A DNA stretch of 64,000 bases from Methylosinus trichosporium OB3b (GCF_002752655.1 NZ_CP023737.1:3620001-3684000); one strand, 5' to 3'. Numbered from the stretch's first letter, positions 1 to 9,645 are shown. Made by a program: numbers and translations. Notes: generated by a model not told the origin, from the sequence alone.

Positions 1-1616
1 ATGCGCTCCATGAGGCGATCGAGATCGGCCTGTGTGATCCGGGGCCAGGGTGGAAGCTCGACGGTTTCCTTCGCCGAGCCATAGAGCGGAACGAGGCAAT
101 AGGACGCCGAGCCTGCCGGATCGCTCTCTTCCGGCAGTGCTTCGAGCGCCTGTTTGTCGACCTGCGGCGGCCAGCTCGTCACGATCGGATGATCGGCCGG
201 AACAGCGAAGGCGGTCAGCAGAAACTTCTGACAATTGCGTCGTCCGAGCTGATAATCATGATCGCGAAACGCGCGCGCGACGAAGCCGCCGAATCCGCCG
301 AGCAGGCCGCTGGCGATGCCATAGCGTTGCGGCTTGCCGTCGACGACGCGGCGCGGGCCGATCAGATAGCGGCTGCCATGATCGGGATCGACGGCGAGCG
401 CGAGCTCGCCGGGCTTGAAGCGCGCCTGATCGATCAGCGAGGGCATCAGCGAGCGGAACAGGCTGACGATATCCATCGCCGGTTCGCCTTCGTTGCGGAT
501 CGGCTTGGGCTCGGGAAAGGGCGAGATCATCACCACGGCGCGGTCGGCCTCGTGGAGATCGAACAGAATGCGTTCGTCGGTCGCCTTCTTCTTCAGCGTG
601 AAGCGCGCATATTCGAACGGGTCGTTGTCGATGATGCCGCCGTCGGCGCAGGTGAACCAGAACGGACTCTCGCTCTCCACCGCCGGCGGCCATTGCGGCG
701 CCAGATTTTCAAGGCCGGCGATGTCGTTGTTGGGATAGCGGCGCCCCTCGTAATCCTGCGGCAGCGGCGCGTCGATGAGACGCGGCGCGAGGCCGACCGG
801 AAAGGCCGAGGAGCCGAGCGCGCAGACAGCGTAATCTTTCCAGGAGTCGCGCGTCGCGGGATTGGGAATGGTCGCGAGATCGAGCTCGGCGCGCCGCGTG
901 TCGCTGTCGGCGAAATCGCTGCTCGTTCGCCAACCGCCGGCGCCGGTCAGCACGAAATGCGCGCGGTCGCCATGCGAGATCATATGGTAATCGCCGCCGT
1001 CGAAGCGCAGTCTCCAGGGGACGCCGCGAAGATTGGACAATGTGAGATAGATGTGCAGCGTCGCGGAGACATAGGGCCGCGGCGCGCGAACGTCGCCGAC
1101 GCTGATCGCATCCGCGGCAATCTCGTCGAGCAGGCGGGCGTTGAGCAGCGACACGACGGGGAGCGGATCGTTCTTCGCCGGAAAGGGCGTGCGGCTGGTG
1201 CGCGAGAAATCTTGCGCCTCGGGCGGACGGATGTCGAGATCCTCGAGCGACAGGAAATCCTGAATCTTCGGATCCGCGGCGTCGAGCGTCGGCTTGACGA
1301 CCCATGCGTCATAGAGCTTGGGGAGAGTGTAGCGATAGCTGAAGCCGCCCTGCGTGAAGACGCCGGGCTTCGCGTTGTCGACGAGCGCGATGGCGCCGAT
1401 CGCCGCGGTGATGGCGCCGGCGGAGGCGCCGGACATCACCTTTATGCCGACGCGATGGTTCGGGACCGCTCCGCTCTGGTCCCCTTCGCGTGCTTTTTCC
1501 CAAGCCTCCAGCGCCTCGATCAGAAAATCGAGGACGCCGGCCGTATAGGCGCCGGCGGAAATCGCGCCGGACATTGTGAGGCCGATCTGAAATTCCTGTT
1601 TCGACAATTCATCCAT
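1..1616 (-). CDS. Patatin-like phospholipase family protein (C-terminus outside window)
   Basis: Putative lipid acyl hydrolase. From the ATG at 1616, preceded by an AGGAAG ribosome site, 538 codons can be read before the window edge, so the C-terminus is missing. Residues 12-27 carry the patatin entry GLTMSGAISAGAYTAG, which resembles the glycine-rich oxyanion loop. GASAG at residues 63-67 is the nucleophile elbow (Ser65), and the DGG near residue 325 supplies the catalytic Asp. No signal peptide is visible, so it probably acts in the cytoplasm or at the inner membrane face. The length (over 538 aa) exceeds simple patatins and suggests the larger bacterial patatin-like type. It lies upstream, on the same strand, of the HupE/GMC/cytochrome group. 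Substrate unknown. Confidence 0.85.
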   Translation of the reverse strand, partial: MDELSKQEFQIGLTMSGAISAGAYTAGVLDFLIEALEAWEKAREGDQSGAVPNHRVGIKVMSGASAGAITAAIGAIALVDNAKPGVFTQGGFSYRYTLPKLYDAWVVKPTLDAADPKIQDFLSLEDLDIRPPEAQDFSRTSRTPFPAKNDPLPVVSLLNARLLDEIAADAISVGDVRAPRPYVSATLHIYLTLSNLRGVPWRLRFDGGDYHMISHGDRAHFVLTGAGGWRTSSDFADSDTRRAELDLATIPNPATRDSWKDYAVCALGSSAFPVGLAPRLIDAPLPQDYEGRRYPNNDIAGLENLAPQWPPAVESESPFWFTCADGGIIDNDPFEYARFTLKKKATDERILFDLHEADRAVVMISPFPEPKPIRNEGEPAMDIVSLFRSLMPSLIDQARFKPGELALAVDPDHGSRYLIGPRRVVDGKPQRYGIASGLLGGFGGFVARAFRDHDYQLGRRNCQKFLLTAFAVPADHPIVTSWPPQVDKQALEALPEESDPAGSASYCLVPLYGSAKETVELPPWPRITQADLDRLMER

Positions 1617-1791
1617 GTCGGTCTTCCTTTCGGCTCACGCTTTCGCGCGGCGCATGATCGCCTTTGCTGCTTCATCCGATCATGTCTCGATGGTCTCGTC
1701 GCCTCGGTCGCCGGCAACGTATAGGCCGCCAGATGCGTCGGCTCTGTCGAATGTCTTGTAAGCTCTATCACTACGTCTGATCTCGCGAAGA

Positions 1792-2910
1792 TTATCGCAG
1801 CGCGCCGACACGGTCAACGAACCATGCGAGCGCGATCGTGAATGCGACGAGGCTGAGCGCCGGCGCTATGGCGCGCGCATAGACGAGGCTGCGTCGCATC
1901 GAGAACATGATCGGCATGAGCAGCGACGCGACGGCGATCTGTCCGAGCTCGACGCCGCCATTGAAGCCGGCGAGCGCCAGCAGCAGCTTGGAGGGGGCGA
2001 GTCCCATGGGCCCGAGCGCGGTCGCGAAGGCGAGCCCGTGCACGAGGCCGAAGCCGAATGCGACCATCCAGCGCGCGCGCGGCAGGATAGCGCGAAGATT
2101 GTCGATCGCCGCCGCCATGATCGTCGCCGCGATGGCCGGCTCGACGAAACGCGAGGGCGCGTCCACGAGACGGAAAGCGCCGAGCGATAAGGTGATAGCG
2201 TGCGCGGCCGTGAAGGCGGTCAGCATCGTCAAGGTGTGGAGCGCGCATTCGCCGAAGCCGTCGAGCGGCTTCCAGCGCCCGTTCTCGCCGCGCCGGAAGG
2301 CTGCGAAGATCATCAGCACGGCGACGAAGAGGAGATGATCATGGCCGAAGAGAATATGATCGACGCCGAAGCGCACGAAACGAAGAAAGGACCCGGACTC
2401 CTCCGCTGCGGACGGATCGAGCGCGACATCGCCGCGCTCCGGTGAAAGCAGCTCGGATCGCTCGCCGGACGGCGTGACGAGAGTGAGAAGACCGCGATGC
2501 GTCGGGTCGATGTCGAACAGAAGACGGTAATGAAGCTGTCGCTCGTTCGGCGTCGGTCGGCATTCCGCCTCGAAGCGCAGGACGGCGTAGGCGGCGCCGG
2601 CGTGACGATCGACCAGCAGATCCCGCCCCTGCAGCGCGCATCCGTCGATCGCGAGGCGCTCCGAAGCATAGGCCTCGATCGCAATGCGACGCGCCTTCAG
2701 CAATCCCCACGTCACGAGGCCGTCATCGGACGTGTCGAGCCCGACGGCGGCGTCGAGATCGCGCAGCGCAATATCCCATTGTCCTCTGATGCGTCCCTGC
2801 GCATCGATGTCGATATGCAGATAGCTATCCGACGAGAGATGCGCGCATGCGGTCTGCGGAGGCGTCGCCGTCGTGATGGCGAGCAGCGCCAAGATGAGGC
2901 GAAGCGTCAA
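1792..2910 (-). CDS. HupE/UreJ family membrane protein, long form with exported N-terminal domain
   Basis: Predicted 372 aa. A start at the TTG at 2910 is chosen because it overlaps the TGA of the upstream gene (TTGA), giving translational coupling and a clean signal peptide (MTLRLILALLAITTA...ACA). An ATG at 3144 would lie inside the upstream gene. Residues about 25-190 form a soluble, probably periplasmic domain. The second half has six or so hydrophobic segments with the His-rich motifs FGVDHILFGHDHLLF and FGFGLVHGLAFA, typical of HupE/UreJ_2 proteins. Some members of this family are linked to metal (nickel or similar) handling, but most of the long type have no known function. Its neighbours suggest a role with the GMC and cytochrome c genes. 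Confidence 0.82.
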   Translation of the reverse strand: MTLRLILALLAITTATPPQTACAHLSSDSYLHIDIDAQGRIRGQWDIALRDLDAAVGLDTSDDGLVTWGLLKARRIAIEAYASERLAIDGCALQGRDLLVDRHAGAAYAVLRFEAECRPTPNERQLHYRLLFDIDPTHRGLLTLVTPSGERSELLSPERGDVALDPSAAEESGSFLRFVRFGVDHILFGHDHLLFVAVLMIFAAFRRGENGRWKPLDGFGECALHTLTMLTAFTAAHAITLSLGAFRLVDAPSRFVEPAIAATIMAAAIDNLRAILPRARWMVAFGFGLVHGLAFATALGPMGLAPSKLLLALAGFNGGVELGQIAVASLLMPIMFSMRRSLVYARAIAPALSLVAFTIALAWFVDRVGALR

Positions 2911-3518
2911 TGTGGCGCGCAAAGGATCGACTGTCCCGAGGCGCAGACAGCGGCGGCAAGCCCCGCGACGCCGGCGCAGAGTCGCAAGCCGAGACGCGCG
3001 GCGCGCCAGGGTGTGACGAAGGATGCGGCGACGAGGCCATAGGATGCGGCCGCCGCCGCGGCGATCGATAGGCCCGCCGCGGCGGCCATGCGGTCGGCGA
3101 GAGTCGCGCTCGTGACGCCGATCGAGCCTGCGGTCGCGCCGCATAGGGCGGCCGTGAGCAGCAATCGGCGTAGGTCGATTTGCACGCCCGCGGCGCCGGC
3201 GGCGCCCACAGGCGCCAGCGCGACGAGCGCCGCCGCAGATGCAACGCGATTGTCGTCGCCGAGATCGCCGATGGCGAGCGCAGCGGCGAAGGCGGCGAAG
3301 GCAAAGCAGCTCACGACGGCCTGATCGGCGCGGCGCTGCTGCAATCCGGCCCAGATGGCGAGCGCGACCGCCAGGGCCGGTCGTTCGCAGCCGATGAAGA
3401 AATGCGCGACGCCGGACCAGAAGCCGCCGAGCGCCGCGAGCTCGCTATGCGCTTGCGCCGACGCCGGGAAGACGCCGGCGCCGGCGACGAGGAGCAGGAG
3501 CCGTACGCCTTTGCGCAA
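2907..3518 (-). CDS. HupE/UreJ-like polytopic membrane protein
   Basis: 203 aa, hydrophobic throughout. A signal-like N-terminus (MRKGVRLLLLVAGAGVFPASAQAH) is followed by HSELAALGGFWSGVAHFFIG, which has the His/Gly pattern of HupE/UreJ proteins, and by about five further membrane segments. The start is a TTG at 3518, five bases after the GMC stop codon. No better start gives an intact signal peptide. It overlaps the next HupE-like gene by four bases, so both are likely made from one mRNA. Metal transport is a family-level guess; the substrate is not shown by the sequence. Confidence 0.7.
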   Translation of the reverse strand: MRKGVRLLLLVAGAGVFPASAQAHSELAALGGFWSGVAHFFIGCERPALAVALAIWAGLQQRRADQAVVSCFAFAAFAAALAIGDLGDDNRVASAAALVALAPVGAAGAAGVQIDLRRLLLTAALCGATAGSIGVTSATLADRMAAAAGLSIAAAAAASYGLVAASFVTPWRAARLGLRLCAGVAGLAAAVCASGQSILCAPH

Positions 3519-3522
3519 GTCG

Positions 3523-5451
3523 CTATTCCGCGGCCTGCGCCATTGCGGGCGCGACTTTGCGATCAGCGAGAATGACGTCGGCCGCCTTCTCGCCGATCAT
3601 ATAGACGGCGCTCACGATGAAGAATCCGGGAATGCGCGGGAACGCTGAAGCGTCGACGACGCGCAACCCTTTCGCGCCGCGCACGCGGAATTGCGAATCG
3701 AGAACGGCGTCGCGCGCGCCGTCGGGGCCGATCGCGCAAGTGCAGGACGCGTGATGGCCCCAGGATTGATAGCGAACGAAGTCACGAATCTGCGCGTCGC
3801 TCGTCACGTCCATGCCGGGAGCCTCCTCCTCCTCGACGATGCCGGTCTCGATCAGGGGGCGGGTGAGATCGCGCACGAACTTCACGCCCTCGACCACCGA
3901 TTCGAGATCCTCGTCGTGATCGGGCGTGCCTTCGACGAAGTAGCGGAAATTGATGTCCGGGCGCTCGAGCGGGTTGGTGGATTTCAGCTTCACATAGCCC
4001 GCGCGATTATTGGTGTGCGCCTTGAGCACGGCCCAGGTCAGATAATTGAGCTTCTCGACGATCCGCTTGGAATAGTCGGGCTCATAGCCGCGGAAATCGG
4101 CGAGCACGGCGAAGCAGAAGAGATCCGGCAAAGGCCGCTCGCGCGCAGAGCGGCGGATGACGGCGAGCACGGCGCCATTGGTGCCATAGACGGAGCCGGT
4201 GTAGTCGTTCTTCGTCCGCAGCCAATCGGCATATTGAGGGTCGGTGTTCTTATATTTCGCGCCCTTCAATATGCTCCAATCCTGCTTGACGCGATTGACG
4301 ACGCCGACCTCGTAGCGATCCTGTAGATTCTTGCCCACTCCCGGCAGGTCGATGCGCGTCGCAATGCCGAGCGGCTCCAGCTCCTCCCTCGCGCCGACGC
4401 CGGACAGCATCAGCAGCTGCGGCGTGTTGAAGGCGCCGCCGGCGAGAATGACCTCACGCGTCGCAAACACTGTTCGCGTCTCGCCCGGTTCGCCGCTCGG
4501 ATCGAAATGCGCCTGATAGAGCTTCGCGCCCTTGCGATATTCGACGCCGATCGCGCGATTGTCGTCGTCGAACAGGATGCGCGTCGCCAGAGCGTCGAGC
4601 TCGATGGTCAGATTGTCGGGATATTTGTCACGCGTCTCGATCAGCCGCTCGCGCGTGCCGATGCGCTCGTGCTTGCGCGTGTTGAGCGGCGGGTAATGCA
4701 GGCCGAAGGCGTTGTCGCGCACGAGCCGCCAATCATTGGGGTCGCCCTTGCCGAACGCCCACCAGGCGAGACGCTTGATGAGGGAGGGGGACTCGCCGAT
4801 GGCCTTGAGGATCGATCCGGTCAGCGCGGTGACGAGGTCGAAATCGTCCAGCGCCGCGGCCGGGACATTCTTCTCCGTATGCAGCCAGCCTCGCCAGCCG
4901 TGCCGTGTCGGATTGACGCCGAGCTTGGCCAGCAGGCGGAAGAAGAAGCGATGATTGCAATTCTCCAGTTTCTCGAAATAAAGGCGCATATTGTCCGCGC
5001 GCCAGGAGACGTCGCCGGTGAGCTCGGCGATATGGTCCCAATCGGCGTTGTGCGGATAGACCATGATCATCGCATTATGCGCCGTGCAGCCGCCCAGGCA
5101 GCCGGCGCGCGGATAGAGCACGCCGTCGACGCGCTCGCCGCGATAGGTCTCGCGATATTTGAGATCGCGCTTCTGCAGCGCGTCCTCGCCGTAATGGCGG
5201 ACGAAGAAGTCCCATTGCATCGCTCGATTTTCGGTCGAGCAGGCATGGAACACCGGCACGCGATAATCGTCGGGGAGGCGCTCCTCGTTCGGATAGGCGG
5301 CGTCGCCTCCCGACATCGTCTTCGGATCGCCGCCCGCTTCGAGCACGAGCACCTTGCAGCCGGCTTCCGCGAGGCGCGCGGCCACCGTGCCGCCGCCGGC
5401 GCCCGAGCCGACCACCACATATTCGAAGCTCGCCTTGTCGCTGAGGTTCAT
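3523..5451 (-). CDS. GMC-type FAD-dependent oxidoreductase
   Basis: 642 aa from the ATG at 5451, which has AAGGGA eight bases upstream; an upstream ATG at 5517 adds a non-conserved tail. GSGAGGG at residues 13-19 is the Rossmann FAD-binding motif, and the N-terminal sheet ends in LVLEAGG. The C-terminal GMC domain carries WGHHASCTCAIG with the expected catalytic His region and the final FAD-contact stretch ending in a VSAVYMIGEKAADVI motif. The family oxidises alcohol groups (choline, glucose, sterols, long-chain alcohols). There is no Tat or Sec signal. An insert with NHRFFFRLLAKLG near residue 165 makes it longer than choline dehydrogenases (about 550 aa). The next gene upstream encodes an exported di-heme cytochrome c, a possible electron acceptor only if this protein is exported by a partner. 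Substrate unknown. Confidence 0.85.
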   Translation of the reverse strand: MNLSDKASFEYVVVGSGAGGGTVAARLAEAGCKVLVLEAGGDPKTMSGGDAAYPNEERLPDDYRVPVFHACSTENRAMQWDFFVRHYGEDALQKRDLKYRETYRGERVDGVLYPRAGCLGGCTAHNAMIMVYPHNADWDHIAELTGDVSWRADNMRLYFEKLENCNHRFFFRLLAKLGVNPTRHGWRGWLHTEKNVPAAALDDFDLVTALTGSILKAIGESPSLIKRLAWWAFGKGDPNDWRLVRDNAFGLHYPPLNTRKHERIGTRERLIETRDKYPDNLTIELDALATRILFDDDNRAIGVEYRKGAKLYQAHFDPSGEPGETRTVFATREVILAGGAFNTPQLLMLSGVGAREELEPLGIATRIDLPGVGKNLQDRYEVGVVNRVKQDWSILKGAKYKNTDPQYADWLRTKNDYTGSVYGTNGAVLAVIRRSARERPLPDLFCFAVLADFRGYEPDYSKRIVEKLNYLTWAVLKAHTNNRAGYVKLKSTNPLERPDINFRYFVEGTPDHDEDLESVVEGVKFVRDLTRPLIETGIVEEEEAPGMDVTSDAQIRDFVRYQSWGHHASCTCAIGPDGARDAVLDSQFRVRGAKGLRVVDASAFPRIPGFFIVSAVYMIGEKAADVILADRKVAPAMAQAAE

Positions 5452-5503
5452 GGTCGTTTCCCTTGTCCAACGCGCGGCCCGGGCCCCACAGGGGCGCGGG
5501 GCG

Positions 5504-5604
5504 AGAGCGTTATTCAATCCGGACGGATCGGATAACGCTCTGCATTCTTTCGCTCGAGCGAATTCTGATCGATGGAATAATTCCGTTCGATCGGAAAGCG
5601 CTCT
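5504..5604. repeat. Composite palindromic intergenic repeat (family A, full copy)
   Basis: Three hairpins in a row lie between the cytochrome gene and the GMC gene. Arms at 5504-5513 and 5532-5541 match; a perfect 14-bp palindrome sits at 5549-5562; imperfect arms lie at 5567-5577 and 5582-5593. A 21-base stretch (TCTTTCGCTCGAGCGAATTCT) is shared exactly with the copy at 31885-31974. Partial copies occur elsewhere in the window. It may act as an mRNA 3' stabiliser or terminator. Confidence 0.85.
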
Positions 5605-5610
5605 GAGGCG

Positions 5611-8202
5611 TCACATGGTTTTCAAGAAAGCGATCAGCGCCTTTTTGTCGGCGTCGCTCAGGCCCGGCTCCTCGGCGAAATAATCGGTGCCGAAATAATG
5701 TCCGCGATTGGCGATGAAATCGGGACATTTGTTGAGCTCGAGCAGATCGCCGTAGGAGCTCGCGAAGGCGCGGCGCGCGTCGTCGTCGCTGGCGTTCGGC
5801 GGCAGCGACTTCAGCGCGATCTTGAGCTTGGCGAGAAGCTTGAGCACTTTCGCCTTGTGCAGCAGATCCTCGAGCGGATTGTCGCGCTTGTCGAGATCGA
5901 GATTGCCGATCAGCGCCACCGGCGTGCCTTTCGGAATGGGGCCGATGGCGACGCCGTTCTCATCGAAGAAATTGCCGAGGCGCAGCGCGTCGACGAGCCA
6001 TTTCACATCCTCGCCGACATCGATGCCCGCTTGCAGCAGATTGGGCAGAAAACCCTTGGGCACGCGCAGATAGCTCGTCTCGGTGGTCACATCGACGGCG
6101 CCGCGCAATTTCTTGCCCGAGGCGGTCACATAGTCGATGTCGTGCTGGCCGTAGGTTTCATATTTGGTGATGCGCTTTTCCGGCCACAGCAGCTGCTCGA
6201 TGGAGCTGTCGAAGGATTTCAGCCGCGCGTCCACGGAGGGACTCTCCTGAAAAGCGCCGAGGCTGTTGTTGACGAGGAATGGCGCGGTCGACCACAGGCT
6301 GACGAGCGATGGAGGACGCGTGTAGCCGCGCCCGCCCGCGGGCATCGCATAGGAGCGCGGCGCGCCGGTGTAGGGATCATGCACGGTGATCGTTCCGACC
6401 GACGGCAGCTCCTTGTAGGAGCTCGAGGAGAAATCGTTCCAGATGTTGTTCTTGATCGCATTGGTGGCGAGCGGGCTGCAGGCGTTGGTCTCGAGCAGGC
6501 TCACGGGAACGCGAAGATCGGTCGACAGGAAGTTGTCGGTGAGAAAATCGCCGCTCTTGGCGATCGCCTTGGCCTCCTGCTTGAACGCATCGGTTTTCGT
6601 ATAAGCCCAATATTTGTTCCAGCAGGAGAGATAATCCTTGCCGACGCAGCCCTCCTTCGGGAAGAGTTCGAAGGTCTTTTCCGGCAGCTTGCTCGAATGG
6701 CAGCGCAGGCAGCGTTCGCCGAAAACTTCCTTGCCGCGATCGAGCGTCGCCGCATCCCAAGTGAGATGATTGGCGCCGGCGGGCGCGTTCTTCAGATAGT
6801 CCGGCTTTGCCGTCGCAAGGAAGAACAGCGCCGTATTGGGCGTCTGCGCCTCATTGGCCTGCCAATAGGTCGAGTTGGCGCGGCCAGTTGCGATCGGAAT
6901 GGCGCTGATCGGTTTGCCGCCGACGATCGCGTTGAAATGCTCGAGCCATTCCTCGCTGAACAGGCCGATATTGACATAGACGCGGTTGAACGAGCCGAGC
7001 GCGCCGGCGGAATCCGAGCCGTCCTTCAGGACATGGGGGGTGAACGCCTGATCGGGGGCCTTGAAGAATTGCGTCAGCGGCGATTGCGCTGGAACATATT
7101 CGGTGAATTGCTTGTTGAGCTGCTCGCCGCCGGTGAGCTTCTCGCGGCCGAGCTTCAGCCCGAGCGCGAGACGGGGGCCGAGCTGATAGATCGCGTTCAT
7201 CGTGCGCGGATTCATGATGTAGTCGGTCGACAGCAGCGAGGTGTCGAGCGCGCCCGGTCGCGACACATGAAAATATTGCCAGGCGAAATCCTTCGGATCG
7301 GCGGCATAGGTGAAGATGCGATCCCACCAGAAATATTGCGCGCCGGGATTGGAGTTGAGATTCTCCCATTTGGGATGCTCGGGATCGGCCGGCGGATTGG
7401 TCGGATTTGGGCCGACATGGCAGAAGCCGCAGGACATTCCGACGCGATAGGGACGAATGAGATCTTTGTCGTTGTAATAGGACGGGTCGGTGTAGAAGCG
7501 GACCGGGTCCCATTTTCTCTCGGCCTCGTCGTCGAAATCGGGATTGGGAAACAATCGCAATCCGACGATGCCGGTCGCATAGCCGTAATAGGAGCCGACC
7601 GGAAAGGCCTCGCTGCGGCCGCGCGCGCCGAATTTGACGCCCGGATATTTCGTCTCGTCTTCATAAGGGTCGGCAGGACAGCTCGGGTCGCGCGTGTCGA
7701 GCCAGAGTCCGAAGCGGTCGGCGCGCGGTCCGGTCGCCTTCTCGAAGCAGGGCTCGTTGACGAGACCCAGATAGGACCAGCGATTGTCGCGGCTGAATTT
7801 GGTGAGGCTCGGATGGCTCGACAAGGTCTTGAGGAAGTCGAGCTGACCGAATGACTTCTGATTCATGATGTTCCACAGACGGTCGTTGCCGGCCGTCCAG
7901 ACCACCCAATTGTTGCGCCCCACGACCGCCGCTTTGCGCGCGTCCTCGGGCGTTATTCCGGGAAGATAGGGGTCGAGCGCTTTCGCGAGCTCCTCGGGGC
8001 GCTTGGTGGCGCCGTAATCCATATTGACGAAATAATCGTCGTCGGCGCCGGGAAGCGACTCGGCCGTGCGTCCGACGCACATGGCTTCGTCCTTTATTTT
8101 TCCGGCGCCCGATCCGCAATCCTCGGCCGCTCTCGCGGCGCTCGCTCCCAAGGCGCCGATCATGGCGGCGCCGAGCAAGCTCCTCAGCAATTTCTCGAGC
8201 AT
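5611..8202 (-). CDS. Exported di-heme cytochrome c, RoxA/RoxB-like or MauG/peroxidase-related
   Basis: 863 aa from the ATG at 8202, with GGGAGGAA upstream. Residues 1-26 form a Sec signal peptide ending ASAARA. Two covalent heme c motifs are present: CGFCH (Cys258, Cys261, His262) and CLRCH (Cys498, Cys501, His502). The large soluble regions around them and the wide spacing of the hemes recall RoxA/RoxB rubber oxygenases and the cytochrome c peroxidase/MauG superfamily. This protein is longer than RoxA (about 680 aa), and oxygenase activity cannot be read from the sequence. It should be periplasmic. The flanking GMC oxidoreductase and DUF4331-like gene on the same strand suggest an electron-transfer or oxidative role in one pathway. 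Confidence 0.8.
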   Translation of the reverse strand: MLEKLLRSLLGAAMIGALGASAARAAEDCGSGAGKIKDEAMCVGRTAESLPGADDDYFVNMDYGATKRPEELAKALDPYLPGITPEDARKAAVVGRNNWVVWTAGNDRLWNIMNQKSFGQLDFLKTLSSHPSLTKFSRDNRWSYLGLVNEPCFEKATGPRADRFGLWLDTRDPSCPADPYEDETKYPGVKFGARGRSEAFPVGSYYGYATGIVGLRLFPNPDFDDEAERKWDPVRFYTDPSYYNDKDLIRPYRVGMSCGFCHVGPNPTNPPADPEHPKWENLNSNPGAQYFWWDRIFTYAADPKDFAWQYFHVSRPGALDTSLLSTDYIMNPRTMNAIYQLGPRLALGLKLGREKLTGGEQLNKQFTEYVPAQSPLTQFFKAPDQAFTPHVLKDGSDSAGALGSFNRVYVNIGLFSEEWLEHFNAIVGGKPISAIPIATGRANSTYWQANEAQTPNTALFFLATAKPDYLKNAPAGANHLTWDAATLDRGKEVFGERCLRCHSSKLPEKTFELFPKEGCVGKDYLSCWNKYWAYTKTDAFKQEAKAIAKSGDFLTDNFLSTDLRVPVSLLETNACSPLATNAIKNNIWNDFSSSSYKELPSVGTITVHDPYTGAPRSYAMPAGGRGYTRPPSLVSLWSTAPFLVNNSLGAFQESPSVDARLKSFDSSIEQLLWPEKRITKYETYGQHDIDYVTASGKKLRGAVDVTTETSYLRVPKGFLPNLLQAGIDVGEDVKWLVDALRLGNFFDENGVAIGPIPKGTPVALIGNLDLDKRDNPLEDLLHKAKVLKLLAKLKIALKSLPPNASDDDARRAFASSYGDLLELNKCPDFIANRGHYFGTDYFAEEPGLSDADKKALIAFLKTM

Positions 8203-8289
8203 CGGTTCCTCCCGATTGATGAATGCTCAGATTCGCGCGGATCCACCGCTCGGATCGCGCGCGGCAATCGATTGTTCGCGTCTCTCGCG

Positions 8290-9441
8290 TCAGGCTTTCA
8301 GCGCGGATCGCCGTCCGAACCAATGGATCAGGGCGCGGATGATGAAGAGTAGCAGGAGCGCGCCGATCGCGATCTGCACCAGAGGGCGCATGAAGAAACG
8401 GACGACGTAAGGTCCAGTGGCGCCGGCGGGCTGCGGCTTGGGAGGCCAGGCCTCGGCGAGATAGGGAAATTCCGTCGTCAACGGCTTGTCGTTCACGGTC
8501 GAGCGTGGCCATTGCATCGTGTCGATGAAGGCGTTTTCCTGCAGCGGACAATCACCCTGCGCGCAGGTCAGCCGCGCCACATCATCCTCGAGACGGCGGC
8601 CATTGGGAAAGCCCGGCGGACGCGTGCGCGTGAAGATCATCACATCCGGCACGGCGTCGTAATGGCGAATGAGAAAGCCGCTCAGCTGATTGAGATTGGC
8701 GAGCGGCGGCAGCCACTGGGCGAGAAAGGCTTGAACCTTGCCCCGCGGCTCGGCCTTCTCCTTGATCTCGGCGACATGCTGGCTCGGCGGAATTTTATTC
8801 AATATCTCGAAACGGCCGAGCTGCGTGCGATTGGAGCGGCCGACATGATCGATTTGCTCGCCACCGTCGACGCGATTGCTCGTCGCCCAGAGGACAAAGC
8901 TCTCCGCATGCTCGGGAAAAGAGGCTTGCGGAATGCTGAACGCCATGGTGATGACATTCACGCCGAAAAATTTGGGAAAAATGAAGGGATCGTCGCGCAC
9001 GCCGGAAAACACTCGGATGCTCTGCGCATCGCCCAATCCTTTGAAGGATGTCTCCTTCACCTTGGCGTCATTGTCGAGACGGATGCGGATGGTCGCGTCC
9101 GGCGCTATGCCTTCCGGCGCGTCGATGGTTCCGCCGTAGCGGGCGAGGTCCTCCGCCCTGTCGAAGCGCAGCTTCGTGTGAAAATCCATATGGATGTTAT
9201 ATTCGAAGGGCTCGAGATTATAGGGCGGCGGACCGACGAGCGAGCGACGCACGTCCAGGATCGCCACATACTGATCGCCTTCGGGAAAGAAGAAGAGGCC
9301 GGTGATATTGGCTTCCTGCTCGTCTTCCGCGAGCCACATCGGATCGGCATGATCGGAAGCCCGGCCGGCAGACGGGAGTAGAAGCGCGGTGATCAGCGCC
9401 AACGCATTGAGCAACGATCGAGCCGAAGGACGCGACGTCAT
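8290..9441 (-). CDS. DUF4331-like exported protein with C-terminal membrane anchor
   Basis: 383 aa from the ATG at 9441, with a GAGG site upstream. The N-terminus is a signal peptide (LLNALALITALLLPSAGRAS) followed directly by SDHADPM, the type of mature start seen in DUF4331 proteins. The core is rich in beta-strand-like segments, and one membrane helix near the C-terminus (VQIAIGALLLLFIIRALIHWF) should anchor it with the bulk outside the cytoplasm. Function unknown. In other bacteria DUF4331 genes often occur beside TPR and HupE/UreJ genes (from memory), and the same trio is present here. It lies 87 bases upstream of the cytochrome gene and probably shares its transcript. Confidence 0.7.
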   Translation of the reverse strand: MTSRPSARSLLNALALITALLLPSAGRASDHADPMWLAEDEQEANITGLFFFPEGDQYVAILDVRRSLVGPPPYNLEPFEYNIHMDFHTKLRFDRAEDLARYGGTIDAPEGIAPDATIRIRLDNDAKVKETSFKGLGDAQSIRVFSGVRDDPFIFPKFFGVNVITMAFSIPQASFPEHAESFVLWATSNRVDGGEQIDHVGRSNRTQLGRFEILNKIPPSQHVAEIKEKAEPRGKVQAFLAQWLPPLANLNQLSGFLIRHYDAVPDVMIFTRTRPPGFPNGRRLEDDVARLTCAQGDCPLQENAFIDTMQWPRSTVNDKPLTTEFPYLAEAWPPKPQPAGATGPYVVRFFMRPLVQIAIGALLLLFIIRALIHWFGRRSALKA

Positions 9442-9645
9442 CGGAACCTCACATTCTGAAACAAAATATCGCCCGCGCGGCGGAAGGACGAAACCAATGT
9501 CCGATGCGCTGCGAAGGCGTCCGCGAGACAAAAGCAACCAATTGCGCGAAGGATAAGGTCGTCTCATATTTTTGGCAAGACAGCGCCCCAAAAAAAGCGG
9601 CGCGCGACGACGCGCGGGACGATCACAATTGAAGGAATTGGCGAT

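Noticed and set aside
189..1724. 511-aa plus-strand frame over the patatin-like gene
   Set aside because: The minus strand shows a start, ribosome site and patatin motifs; the plus frame is its shadow.
3523..5451. Naming the GMC oxidoreductase as choline dehydrogenase (betA)
   Set aside because: It is about 90 residues longer, has an extra insert and no betaine genes around it.
5698..7854. 718-aa plus-strand frame over the cytochrome c gene
   Set aside because: The minus strand carries a signal peptide and two heme motifs; the plus frame has none.
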